Shown: piece by piece, positions 31,201 to 37,803 of the stretch
Position numbering within the stretch: position 1 is the first letter of the stretch
Layout of the letters: every line of letters starts with the position of its first letter
Source of the DNA: a virus
Strand: one strand, 5' to 3'
Virus record (IMG/VR): IMGVR_UViG_3300035210_000062
Span: 1-43,935 of that record
Length of the DNA: 43,935 nt
Notes under the pieces: generated by a model
Seen by the model: the letters and a program-made list of their open reading frames with translations, nothing else
Told to the model about the DNA's origin: nothing
The model's database searches: none
Translations under genes and position numbers: made by a program

Positions 31201-34200
31201 CGGTATGGGGCCAGTTGGGCGCGCCTGTTGTGCAATCTGACGTGAATCTGGTTGAGCTGCTGTCCGGTAACAACCTGACTGCGCATAACCTGATCGACTC
31301 ACTGGTTGCCTACACTCAAGACCCGTTCCAGCGCACTGTGCTGCAAATGGCAAAGAAGGGTATCCCCGCCGGTATGCCAGTGAACTACGTCACGGCTGAA
31401 ACTGGGCCTGAAGGCGCGTTCGGTGAAGGCGTGGACAAATCCCGTGGTTGGTACGCACAACGCAACGGTACCGAAGCGCTGTTCGTCAAATCGCCAGAGT
31501 TTGTCGAGTCGGGCATTACTCCGGAGATGCTGTCCCACGAACTGGTACACGCTGCGCTGGCACACCTTGTTGATGCCCACGTAGGCAAGAACACTGCGAT
31601 TGGTCGTGCTGTTGCCGATCTGGAAGCGATCCGTACCAAAGCTGCCGAGTTCATCGACAACAACGGTGCATTGTCTGCCCAGTTCCGCAATGCCACGGCG
31701 AACGTGCATGAGCTGCTGGCCTGGGGCCTGACCAACAAGGCGTTCCAACGGGATGTGCTGTCGCAGATTCAGGTAGAGCAGAATAATCGCAGCTTCCTCG
31801 ACGGCCTGAAGGCTTTCATCGGCAACCTGACCACCATGCTGTTCGGCAACAATAAAGTGTCGGCGAACAACGGTATGGCCAATCTGGTGGCCAATGCTGC
31901 CGGTCTGTTTCAAGAAGCAGCCGCTGTGCGTGATACCCGCGCTGCAAGCACCCACAAGTACGAAGATGCGGTCGATCACATCAATGCCATGACTGCGGAG
32001 CAGGTGTTTGATGCACTGGCTTCGCTGTCGGGCACCCAAACGGATGCGCGTCACGTCGAGTACCTGAAAAGCCTGCTGACTTCCACAACCGAACCGGTCT
32101 ATGGCCCTTATGGTGCGTTCAAAGAGCAAGCGTCGGCAAACCGTGCGTTCACTCCAATGGACGTGTTCCTCAAAGCTGTACAAACCGGCACTCTGCCGTT
32201 CAGCTCGGAAGCAACCACCAATGCCTTCATCCTGTCGCAGCAGGAAGCATTTGTGCTGGAATCGGTTGAAGCGACCGTAGCCTTTGCCTTCGACCACAAA
32301 GAAACATTGTTTGTGCGTCAAGGTCTGGAAAACCTGTTCAAGGAAGCGCGAGCTACCCTGAAGCCGGCCAATTTCCACAAAGGTGTGTGGGCTACCGCAA
32401 GCCAGAATGAGAAGGACATCGCTCAGGCGAAGTTCGACTTTATCTTCCGGCCGCAGGCGGGTGCCACCAACAAGAACGCTTACCTGTCGCGCTTTGCAGC
32501 ACTGGGTCTGGCTTCGGCTGAAGTCCGCAACGTGTTGGCGTTCTCAACGGCGAATCTGGAAACTCCGCTGAAAAGCTTGCCTTGGGCCAGCCGACTGACT
32601 GAAATCTTCCGTCGTCTGATGACCCGTCTGGCCTCGCTGGCAACCAAAGTCACTCCAGGTCAGGCAGCCAATCAGGCGCTGAGCACCCTGGTCGAGCAAC
32701 TGGTGGACATCGAAGCCAAACGTAAAGCCCGCATGGCTCAAGGCAAACTCGGCTCCCTCGATCAAATCGAGACCGTGATGTCGGCGGCGGGGCAAAAGGT
32801 TCGCGATAAGGCGGATGCCTTCGGCCAATCGAAGTTCTTCCGTGCCTCGCGTATCCCGGGTGTTCCGTTCGTGGGTGTGGCGATCTCGACCATCGCTGGC
32901 GACCGTCTGGACGCTGTACTGGAACACATCACCAAGACGCGTGATGCTTACCAGAAGAGTCGTCAGGGCCTGGTGATGGGCATCGTCAGCGAATGGCGTG
33001 GTGTCTACGACTCCCGTCGCTTGGCGGCTGAGCTGTTCAAAGGCGCCAAGGCCATCGAGCAGGAACGCAAAGCGGTAATTGAGAACACCGCCAGCGCTGT
33101 GAACGAAGCCTTCGCCAACCAAGGTCAGGACTTGTCCCAGGAGCAACGCGATGCGCTGACCAAGGTGTTCCTGCGCACCAACGCCCAGGCCATTGCCGCG
33201 GTGAAAGGTGTGTCGGGTTTGCGCGACCTGATGGAAGATCCGGTCCAAATGGCCGCCTACCGCGCGGATCTGGAAGCACAGGTCAAGGCAATGACTGGCA
33301 ATTCGCAGTACATGATCAGCCAAGCCAAGGATCTGGCTCACCACAAGGTGATTGGTGGCTCGACCTCGGCCAACCTGATGCTGTCTACCGACAACATCGC
33401 AGCGATGTACGGCACCAAGAAAGCGGGGCAGGATGCTTATCTTATTGCTGGTTTGGCGCCGTTGCTTGAGCAATTGGTGGGTGTCTACGGCTTGCAGTAT
33501 TCCGGTGACGTCGATATGAACAACGCCAAGCAGGTGTTGCGTACCGAGATGAATCGTCAGGACGGCGGTAACGGTGTCAAGTTCATGCTGAAGTTGCACA
33601 CCGGGCTGCAAGCGAAGGCCAAGAAGGATCTGTTCGCCGGTACCGAAGCGCTGCAACAAACCGGTTATGTTGCCGAGATCCACGACAACAAAATCGAAGT
33701 GTTGCTGGTAGCACAAGCGGATGTGGCAGCACATCTGCGAGCCGGGTATGCCATTGGCACCCGTCTGCAAATGGACCCGAATGTGAAAGCGCTGCAAGGC
33801 GGTTCGCGGGTACTGATGACGCGCCGTGGCTCGGGCCAGAACGCGTTGCTGACCGGTGCCATGTCTTTCACTGGCATGAACGCCAAAGGCTCCAGCCCGG
33901 TCACCGAAGCGTTGAACATGATGCAGGGTACACAAACCACGTCGGCTGCCGTACGCCAGCAGATTGCAGCGGCCAAAACCGGTGCCATTGCTGACTTGTT
34001 CAACCGCGGCCCGAACTACGACCCACGTACTGCCCAGTCCGGACACATGGCCCCCACCCTGGCACCTGACGGTCGTATAGCTGACTACCGTCACCTGATG
34101 GTCGAACACAATCGCGATGTCCTGTTGGACCGCGATAATTCGATGGATCAGGTGATGGGAGTCATGGCCGGTCAAATCGCGGACAAGGTGGCATCTGCTT

Positions 34201-35438
34201 CGCAGAATGCTGATGTGGTTCGGTCGATGTACGACCAATACCGTGCTGATTACACCTCGCGGCCGGCTTCGTACCTGCGTGTGGCGGCGGACAGCAATGA
34301 TGCAACCCTGGCTGAGGCTTACCGCCTGTTGCCGGAGAGCACCAAGAAAGAAATCAAGAAGGTCTGGAAAGAAGACGCGATGTACGTGCCTGCTGACCAA
34401 GTCGATCTGATTTTTGGCTACCGCAAGTTCAGCCTGACCAGTGCGTTCCAAGCGCTGCCGACTGACCGTAACTTGATGGAGAAGACCCTTGTGGGTATCA
34501 CTTCTGCCCTGTTCGGTGAGAAAGCTGCACTACGTGTCGGTCAAGCTGAAGACATTATGCAAGCACTGGTCAAAGAGATGAAAGACATCCTCGTTGTAAA
34601 AAACGTGGTGACTTTGGCCGGCAACATCATGTCCAACATGACGTTGCTCGCTTGGGAAGGTGTTCCCCTGCAAAAGGCGGCTGCTTCGCACGCAATTGCG
34701 ATCAAAGCGGCAATCGACTTCCGCAAGGATTCGAAACGCTTGATGCAACTGCAACAGTCGGTGGATATCGGCTACTACGCAGACACCCAAGCGGCTGAAG
34801 CGGAAATGGTGGAGTTGCGGGATCGTTTGGCGCGTAACCCGATCAAGCCGCTGATTGATGCCGGACTTATGCCGACAATCGTAGAAGACGTTGAAGTTGA
34901 CGATGATCGTTACACTTACAAGGCGCATCTGGAGCGCAAGGTGGAACGGTTCACTTCTAAGGTGCCAGCATGGATGCGTACTGTCGGCCGTCAGGTTTAC
35001 ATGACTCATGACACCGCGACGTACAAGTTCTTGAGTCAAGCAACACAGTTGTCTGACTTGGTGGCTCGTTTTGCGCTTTATGAGCATGCAACGACTCGGA
35101 AGAAAGATCCGCTGAGTCAAGCTGATGCATTGCGCCTGGCTGAGGACAGTTTCGTAAACTACGACCTGCCTTCGCACCGTACCCTGCAATATCTCAACGA
35201 TATGGGTATTGTGATGTTCACCAAGTATTACCTGCGGATTCAGAAGGTAATCATGCGTTTGATGAAAGAACGTCCTGCGCGTGGCCTGATCATGATGACG
35301 CTAGAGCATTACATCTCTGGTTTGCAATCGGTGATGGATTCTAGCTGGGTGAACAAGCTGGGTAACAACCCGCTGCAAGATGGTGCACTTGGTTTCATCG
35401 GAGCGCTCAAAGAGCTTCCGGCAATCAAGTTGCTGTAA
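25248..35438 (+). CDS. Giant virion RNA polymerase (N4 vRNAP type) with metallopeptidase-like domain
   Basis: A 3396-residue protein packaged in the head and injected with the DNA; in N4 its counterpart transcribes early genes from hairpin promoters on single-stranded DNA. Central polymerase domain (about 815-1900): FFGR near the TxxGR motif (R1228), motif A EVDGVTNGP (D1373), motif B RNIIKKPLTALMFGS (R1463, K1467, F1475), motif C NVHDALG (H1751, D1752). The spacing K-x7-F and F to D (277) follows N4 (273). F1475 stands where T7 Y639 and N4 Y678 stand. An Ala/Pro/Val/Glu linker (738-812) separates an N-terminal domain. At 2097-2101 HELVH plus E2155 form a zincin signature. The last 1200 residues are helical and probably serve packaging. 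Ribosome binding site AGGAGA. Confidence 0.9.
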   Translation: MANGDENNGFDQLFPAGLPAAQEGGFKPLFDLSAKAESVAAASEQKKQTLIDKVGYEVDDTLGAALNFGASFVSGASRLAGNLTTLPIDLISGLAQGSVPEEQVQAYNRLQTGQASEADQALLAQTAPYEDGVPQSYLQRLQGTQGLQEVAQNVDDFFNIDSIVDQTNRGRLSRDLKENTGDGVNRLRYAAEAFKIGHYKDALTEGFGGLDSTLSEALKTAGSSPVATGEYVVENIPQLLAAAYSGTLMAASNAGYGYDAYREGVRQFFDQNNGQLPNADERAKMGLFAASAALAEQVGDASMLRGFRAAGTGTGSKAMAAAAGIGGAMTREGVTEGYQTYAESKAKLEDASLEEIVEGATIGALVGGNFHGFVELANAGAPKEDPAARAASNQAFTAAVESGDVSSLTDAESATYNPVRAVEALHQMNLSENADVKANLAQADQIQQNVTADVSSLQARLENTSPEAVARIGSLVEQLEAAGADQAQIAELREIHEAVSSYTPEQRKADEARLATLENQLGEIHTAAERMRVDASPEQAEVESMATEAQAGDTQAADRLLTLTMINPDSIDTQLAESLAQSGALSEPQRIAMRLFSEAQVATNALKGLTGVRSDIATGGDGFKGISQYRNAIRMALANGNEDAARSQVDGIRAFADSRVSKLNAITTAFEQVKGTDNSINIVRNQQGEWGPTDLKGKALKKAGGLEVSARSFKLRDGVAAEADALSKTAAAFEALVNAAPSPEAAPVVQPAAGVQGEVTPATPEVAADPIVEIAPVAPVVAEAAAPAVKEEAAVTPEEAPATAESVPANAGQLTAIGEQTGAAVTADNYRSINLVSELFEQQAGNETDASVRPLVAIKDFASAVKAGDVQAKDFIDQEGDLTAPQTQALNAFFNFVQFSAQAIRNQFKVTESRAKRPDFFYRDMAQFLQNADGQIDENLATAVSFGMFSWANENATQLRNSDEGINAILLKELDSEISSAAYKELSLIGTRESVVASQLGGRIVQAMGLRPNQQGTSAELSKLEASIGARAIAAMVKLGIVERVQLADVKLQALMNSGEQGDPRVKHTFVRVKSEEVNGKREPAPVVKRIRDRNVGSQSVVSKLMSVEAAGVEPSYTPVKFDQAFAKRTGQAIPKGLAETLNKEGAKAHVVRQNMWHVWGKLSKQALYEMGGVVSTTDIPTHVENLDSRQAKNDGLIQQVDNLDTFINAMAADTSTNGLEQEMFFGRSVWKPQRVGLTANVVNPQTSKIHRHMLAMKGWNASIELADAASMNNFKLRVLEAFGKKTEATNTPVVLAGYDAVVSNPAIQAGIDALVDVLRDTGTTNEAAIVAAVKAGGENFHSFDALVALAEQRIAEQDGKPAFETSMMGEVDGVTNGPMLSLLMLGAKGFETMNQGGFFELESPYSQFNDFHGVDGNLDLYESNIADSLNRLQGRNVNMLQAMQAITGQLQTAEGNVTSKGRNIIKKPLTALMFGSNPKTAVEGMADGFVEAIYSRIEDAAANRDDAAVEALFTAVNTLIGSKKAALDVKMGYVQALEAKLTEQQKAALKKSFYDLLGKPTEDALADNYATFIARRNVINQTAQLSFDLYNAVRDGVTEFVTTNSPDVPTTTYRPRIKGTDQRGAPVTEAIRTLTKEQLTKVTELMGDMAPILQTAMSQAAKQREAGMYMAKSQRKLDSSMPYEQEVAFGDMVNTIAPDGQMQGIGSSLVSSLRNEDIDPGVMPFITSIHSSDSAIASAVYGEMEALNVHDALGVDLNNVAKVGQELNKATFSTLLNYSSPSAMSNMLDEVLAGVAKVMQNPELAALIQPKLREKMIQRAEKKRGGIAQQLTAIRETARQADTDKLAMMAELKAIGQYATEGGSYMVTDADREAASKKLGEVGNSFNEGAESVAEMLDVAAAVDPAVYQPGQRAVLSNTSISTLAPATSLNTLASLEQTEAVLKVIDSMVSGNRTLGDAVQVLPEHQAAEVINAVNGASEAKLSVWGQLGAPVVQSDVNLVELLSGNNLTAHNLIDSLVAYTQDPFQRTVLQMAKKGIPAGMPVNYVTAETGPEGAFGEGVDKSRGWYAQRNGTEALFVKSPEFVESGITPEMLSHELVHAALAHLVDAHVGKNTAIGRAVADLEAIRTKAAEFIDNNGALSAQFRNATANVHELLAWGLTNKAFQRDVLSQIQVEQNNRSFLDGLKAFIGNLTTMLFGNNKVSANNGMANLVANAAGLFQEAAAVRDTRAASTHKYEDAVDHINAMTAEQVFDALASLSGTQTDARHVEYLKSLLTSTTEPVYGPYGAFKEQASANRAFTPMDVFLKAVQTGTLPFSSEATTNAFILSQQEAFVLESVEATVAFAFDHKETLFVRQGLENLFKEARATLKPANFHKGVWATASQNEKDIAQAKFDFIFRPQAGATNKNAYLSRFAALGLASAEVRNVLAFSTANLETPLKSLPWASRLTEIFRRLMTRLASLATKVTPGQAANQALSTLVEQLVDIEAKRKARMAQGKLGSLDQIETVMSAAGQKVRDKADAFGQSKFFRASRIPGVPFVGVAISTIAGDRLDAVLEHITKTRDAYQKSRQGLVMGIVSEWRGVYDSRRLAAELFKGAKAIEQERKAVIENTASAVNEAFANQGQDLSQEQRDALTKVFLRTNAQAIAAVKGVSGLRDLMEDPVQMAAYRADLEAQVKAMTGNSQYMISQAKDLAHHKVIGGSTSANLMLSTDNIAAMYGTKKAGQDAYLIAGLAPLLEQLVGVYGLQYSGDVDMNNAKQVLRTEMNRQDGGNGVKFMLKLHTGLQAKAKKDLFAGTEALQQTGYVAEIHDNKIEVLLVAQADVAAHLRAGYAIGTRLQMDPNVKALQGGSRVLMTRRGSGQNALLTGAMSFTGMNAKGSSPVTEALNMMQGTQTTSAAVRQQIAAAKTGAIADLFNRGPNYDPRTAQSGHMAPTLAPDGRIADYRHLMVEHNRDVLLDRDNSMDQVMGVMAGQIADKVASASQNADVVRSMYDQYRADYTSRPASYLRVAADSNDATLAEAYRLLPESTKKEIKKVWKEDAMYVPADQVDLIFGYRKFSLTSAFQALPTDRNLMEKTLVGITSALFGEKAALRVGQAEDIMQALVKEMKDILVVKNVVTLAGNIMSNMTLLAWEGVPLQKAAASHAIAIKAAIDFRKDSKRLMQLQQSVDIGYYADTQAAEAEMVELRDRLARNPIKPLIDAGLMPTIVEDVEVDDDRYTYKAHLERKVERFTSKVPAWMRTVGRQVYMTHDTATYKFLSQATQLSDLVARFALYEHATTRKKDPLSQADALRLAEDSFVNYDLPSHRTLQYLNDMGIVMFTKYYLRIQKVIMRLMKERPARGLIMMTLEHYISGLQSVMDSSWVNKLGNNPLQDGALGFIGALKELPAIKLL
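25318..25336 (+). terminator. Terminator-like hairpin inside the vRNAP gene
   Basis: GGGGCT (25318-25323) and AGCCCC (25327-25332) around TTA, followed by TTTT, at codons 24-30 of the polymerase gene. By form it is a short intrinsic terminator; translating ribosomes would melt it, so it could attenuate synthesis of a protein needed in one or two copies per virion. Chance is possible, as the codons also make good sense. Confidence 0.45.
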
Positions 35439-35441
35439 AGA

Positions 35442-35563
35442 TGGCCCGTGGTGGCGGAATCGAACCACCCGCTGGCAAAGCTTATCTAGAAAGCTCTGCC
35501 AGTGTTAACCCACAGGGAACGTCACTGTCTTGCAAAACAAGCGAGGCCCTGGCGTTACCACGG
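35442..35563 (-). tRNA. Oversized tRNA-like element, 122 bases, anticodon unclear
   Basis: Ends look like a tRNA: acceptor CCGTGGT (35563-35557) pairs perfectly with ACCACGG (35452-35446), then G73 and an encoded CCA (35444-35442), and a proper T arm (GGTGG, loop TTCGATT, CCGCC). Between acceptor and T arm are 87 bases instead of about 42. They can fold as one arm with AACGCCAGGG opposite CCCTGTGGGTT (holding a CTTG/CAAG hairpin), and a 12-bp stem with loop TCTAGAT. No ordinary D arm or anticodon arm can be drawn. It may be a tRNA with an insertion, a decayed tRNA, or a tRNA mimic. Confidence 0.45.
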
Positions 35564-35572
35564 AGAAATTGA

Positions 35573-35643
35573 TGGAGGTGGGAGGGATCGAACCCCCGTC
35601 AAATGCTTAGAAGGCACCTGCTCTACCATTGAGCTACACCCCC
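35573..35643 (-). tRNA. tRNA-Arg(UCU)
   Basis: A complete 71-base cloverleaf: acceptor GGGGGTG/CACCTCC, D arm GCTC-AATGGTA-GAGC, anticodon stem GGTGC/GCATT with loop CTTCTAA (anticodon TCT), T arm GGGGG-TTCGATC-CCTCC, discriminator A and no encoded CCA. It reads AGA codons, which are rare in GC-rich hosts, so it probably supports phage translation. Nine bases upstream of the tRNA-like element on the same strand, so both may be cut from one precursor. Confidence 0.92.
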
Positions 35644-35656
35644 AACGGAAATAAAG

Positions 35657-35682
35657 AAAGCCTCCTACTCAGGAGGCTTTTT
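35657..35682. terminator. Bidirectional terminator at the end of the late operon
   Basis: AAAGCCTCCT (35657-35666) and AGGAGGCTTT (35671-35680) around ACTC: a 10-bp stem with T-runs on both sides. It stops the rightward late operon after it has crossed the tRNAs antisense. On the minus strand it overlaps the stop codon of the gene at 35665-35874, so the tRNAs need read-through or a promoter of their own. Confidence 0.85.
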
Positions 35683-35874
35683 CGTCTTGGCTTGCCAGAA
35701 CTCTTTAATCGCTGCCCAAACCAGCACAACAATGAAGATGATTACGCACAGGAGGGCCAATAGGAAACCAATGATCTTGATGGCGTAACCAAAAACAATG
35801 AACGACGTGATAAGGGCTAGCAATGCGCCAATACTGAAACAAATCCTCAGTAGTAGCATGCCTGCCCGGATCAA
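35665..35874 (-). CDS. Two-helix membrane protein, 69 aa
   Basis: Two hydrophobic segments (RICFSIGALLALITSFIVFG, about residues 10-29, and IIGFLLALLCVIIFIVVLVW, about 34-53) and a basic C-terminal tail (KEFWQAKTKKPPE). Length, two helices and basic tail fit a class II holin, but no endolysin or spanin is next to it, so the assignment is weak. Its start overlaps the stop of the upstream gene (ATGA, 35871-35874). Confidence 0.55.
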   Translation of the reverse strand: MIRAGMLLLRICFSIGALLALITSFIVFGYAIKIIGFLLALLCVIIFIVVLVWAAIKEFWQAKTKKPPE

Positions 35875-36230
35875 TGCTTGGTTGGGCCGATTACAACAAC
35901 CCGACCGACAGCCGCACCGTTGATGTACATGATGCCGTCATCGCTGATAGTGAAGCCCTGCGGCAGTTTGACGCCCGGAGTGTTCTTTGGGTCGCTCGCT
36001 TTTTTAGGCGCGTCCTGGGCAGAGCCAGTATCGCCAGCTTCGCCAGGTGTGGTGGCATAATCGCCGGACGGTACGTCGTCTTTGACGATGCTGAAGAGAT
36101 CCGCCGCAGCTTGAGCCAGAGACTTGGCTTGTGCGGTCTGGTTGATGTCATAAAGATCTTTTGCGGCACTTGCGAGCAAACTGGCTGCTTGTGCTGCGGC
36201 GAGCAACGAATCATTACATTTCTGGCACAT
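35871..36230 (-). CDS. 119-aa protein with CxxC start and small beta-hairpin end
   Basis: Start chosen at the ATG at 36230, preceded by AAGGAA; the longer frame to 36392 runs into the noncoding region. Opening MCQKCNDSLLAAAQAASLLA gives a CxxC and a helical Ala-rich segment; residues 52-80 are a Pro/Gly/Asp-rich linker; the end FTISDDGIMYINGAAVGRVV is a beta hairpin seen as a small C-terminal module in phage structural and tail-fibre-type proteins. Function unknown; coupled to the membrane protein downstream. Confidence 0.6.
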   Translation of the reverse strand: MCQKCNDSLLAAAQAASLLASAAKDLYDINQTAQAKSLAQAAADLFSIVKDDVPSGDYATTPGEAGDTGSAQDAPKKASDPKNTPGVKLPQGFTISDDGIMYINGAAVGRVVVIGPTKH

Positions 36231-37289
36231 ATTGCATTCCTTCTGTTGGTTGGTGTTCTGGAAGTACACCTGCCTCGGCTTCCCATAGCAACACTCACTT
36301 AAGAGTGGCAGATGTACCACCAGAACACCATCCAAGTGCAAACCTCTCCTTAGAGTCAGCTTGCGTAGATAATGTTCCGGGTGAGTGACCATCTCACAAC
36401 TTTATAGGTTATTAGCCACAAACTTGCGCGTTCGTGCACAACTGACTTCGGCTGAAGTTATGTTGAGATTTAAAATCAATATCCCCTGCCCATCAGGTCA
36501 GAGGTACGCTATTGCGGCTAACTTGCACGCTCGCGTAACCACATTTCTGTTTTTACCAAACGCAGCGCTTACTTGCACTGCTACGTAATGTTGCAGCGGT
36601 TATCTGCCCTAGGGAGGCATTGGGGAACACACCGACGTAACAGACCACTTCCAGTTACAAATGGCCGTTATCCCTCCCGGTATGCTCCCCAATACCACCG
36701 TAAACGGCGATATTGGGTTCGATCTTATGTTCGAACAGACATACCGACTCTATGCTCGTCGGGTCAGCAGCCCCTGCCCGGGACAAGGGTTCAAATGAGA
36801 TTGGTGATGTCGGTAGTCACGGTCGGTCATCACAAGCGCGTGAACGCTCAGCTTTACCTTCAATCTCAACCTGGGTGGCAGCATGATCGGTGATACACCT
36901 AATCAGCTTCAGCTCTCATCCACACATTAGGATGACTTTCGCACAGCGCTATGAGGCTGATGCCTTGCTGCCATAAAGGGTGGCACTCCAGCATTGTATC
37001 TGTACCTGCCGTCGCGACGGCGTTTCTGTGTCCAGAAGGAGTGCCAATTAGGTGGGATTGTTGTATTGGCACAAGGCCCCACTACAAATGCTGCGGTCCA
37101 GGGTATTTCGCCTGTACCTCATCAGCCAACCCCATAAATACGGCTCGTTGTTTTTCAAACAGTTTTCGCGGTAACAAACGTCGTTCTGTTCGCCAACTTC
37201 AGCTGGTTTTGCTGTTCAGTACCGATCACAGCATTATTCGTTCTTTTTTGCGGAAGTACGAATGACTCAGTCACCTCCCGGCATATTTG
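36231..37289. ncRNA. Gene-poor 1-kb region rich in inverted repeats, possible structured RNA
   Basis: No frame here has a good start plus protein-like composition; the plus-strand frames are Cys-rich and lack ribosome binding sites. One minus-strand stretch (stop at 36655, about 44 codons to a TTG) reads like protein but has no proper start. Secondary-structure signals are dense: TGAGATTG/CAATCTCA (36796, 36861) enclosing GTGATG/CATCAC and a small GCGT-ACGC hairpin; CCTAAT/ATTAGG against TCATCC/GGATGA near 36900-36935; a 14-bp palindrome at 37008-37021; GGCACTCC/GGAGTGCC against GTGCCAAT/ATTGGCAC at 36982-37072; GTTCGA/TCGAAC near 36716. Strand and function unknown; a control region or origin is also possible. 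Confidence 0.4.
36422..36588. repeat. Three imperfect short direct repeats, ACTTGC core
   Basis: ACTTGCGCGTTCGTGCACAA (36422-36441), ACTTGCACGCTCGCGTAA (36521-36538) and ACTTGCACTGCTACGTAA (36571-36588). The last two agree at 13 of 18 positions; all share ACTTGC followed by A/G and C, each follows a similar short lead (CCACAA, CGGCTA or GCGCTT), and each can form a small imperfect hairpin. They might be protein-binding sites or promoter hairpins on the minus strand. Confidence 0.35.
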
Positions 37290-37760
37290 TTAAACCTGTA
37301 CATGCTCAGGCATCGTCAGCTTGTCACCGCCCGGAGGCCGCGACGAAACTGCTACGATTTTGCTACGCATTTCACGGCCACAGGCTACGCCCATATCCCA
37401 TTCCACGCGATTGAAGTGGTCACCTTCAGGGAAGGCATTGACCAGTTGTTCTGGGTCAGGGACAGTCAAAGCCTGCTCCAAACCAAGGTTGTAAGCTGCG
37501 GTCGTTACCGTCGGCACCGGTTCCGGTGAAGTACCGGTCAGTGCGTACTGGGTCATGTACCCCACGTAGGAGATACTCACCAACACAGCGCCATCACCCA
37601 ACTTGCGCTGCTCTTTCGCAGCATTCAAGGTGGGGATGTCGAGACTGCGTTTGTCAGACCATACGTACGCACTGGCCGGCATGTAGGAACCGACCTGTGG
37701 CACAGACCACACCGCAAGAAACCAATGGCGCTTGCGGGCTTGCAGATCCGGTTGAGACAT
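37290..37760 (-). CDS. Unrecognised 156-aa protein at the end of the replication block
   Basis: A well-formed protein (KRHWFLAVWSVPQVGSYMPA near the start; VEWDMGVACGREMRSKIVAV near the end) with AGAGG before its ATG at 37760. It lies 43 bases after the 124-aa gene, with a 7-bp hairpin between. I recognise no motif. Its position next to the SSB and gp49-type genes suggests an N4 gp46/47-like accessory. Confidence 0.6.
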   Translation of the reverse strand: MSQPDLQARKRHWFLAVWSVPQVGSYMPASAYVWSDKRSLDIPTLNAAKEQRKLGDGAVLVSISYVGYMTQYALTGTSPEPVPTVTTAAYNLGLEQALTVPDPEQLVNAFPEGDHFNRVEWDMGVACGREMRSKIVAVSSRPPGGDKLTMPEHVQV

Positions 37761-37776
37761 GTTCTACCTCTGGTTT

Positions 37777-37794
37777 GCCCCGGTTGCCCGGGGC
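37777..37794. promoter_or_regulatory. Hairpin GCCCCGG-TTGC-CCGGGGC
   Basis: A perfect 7-bp stem with four-base loop, 17 bases upstream of the ATG at 37760 and 10 after the stop of the preceding gene. There is no T-run on the minus strand. Like the hairpins at 39303, 40156 and 41575 it stands between genes of the replication block. Confidence 0.45.
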
Positions 37795-37803
37795 GATGCA
37801 GGA

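Noticed and set aside
35442-35563. tmRNA, group I intron or type II tRNA (Ser/Leu) as explanation for the 122-base element
   Set aside because: No tag-reading frame and too short for tmRNA; inserted length is far too small for a group I intron; a long variable arm alone still leaves about 17 extra bases and no workable anticodon arm.
35665-35874. Firm holin assignment for the two-helix protein
   Set aside because: The topology fits, but no endolysin or spanin lies nearby and small two-helix membrane proteins are common in phages.
36385-37265. Three plus-strand frames of 67, 106 and 104 codons in the noncoding gap
   Set aside because: No ribosome binding sites, high Cys/Trp/Arg/His content, mutual overlap, and they would be the only rightward genes in this part.
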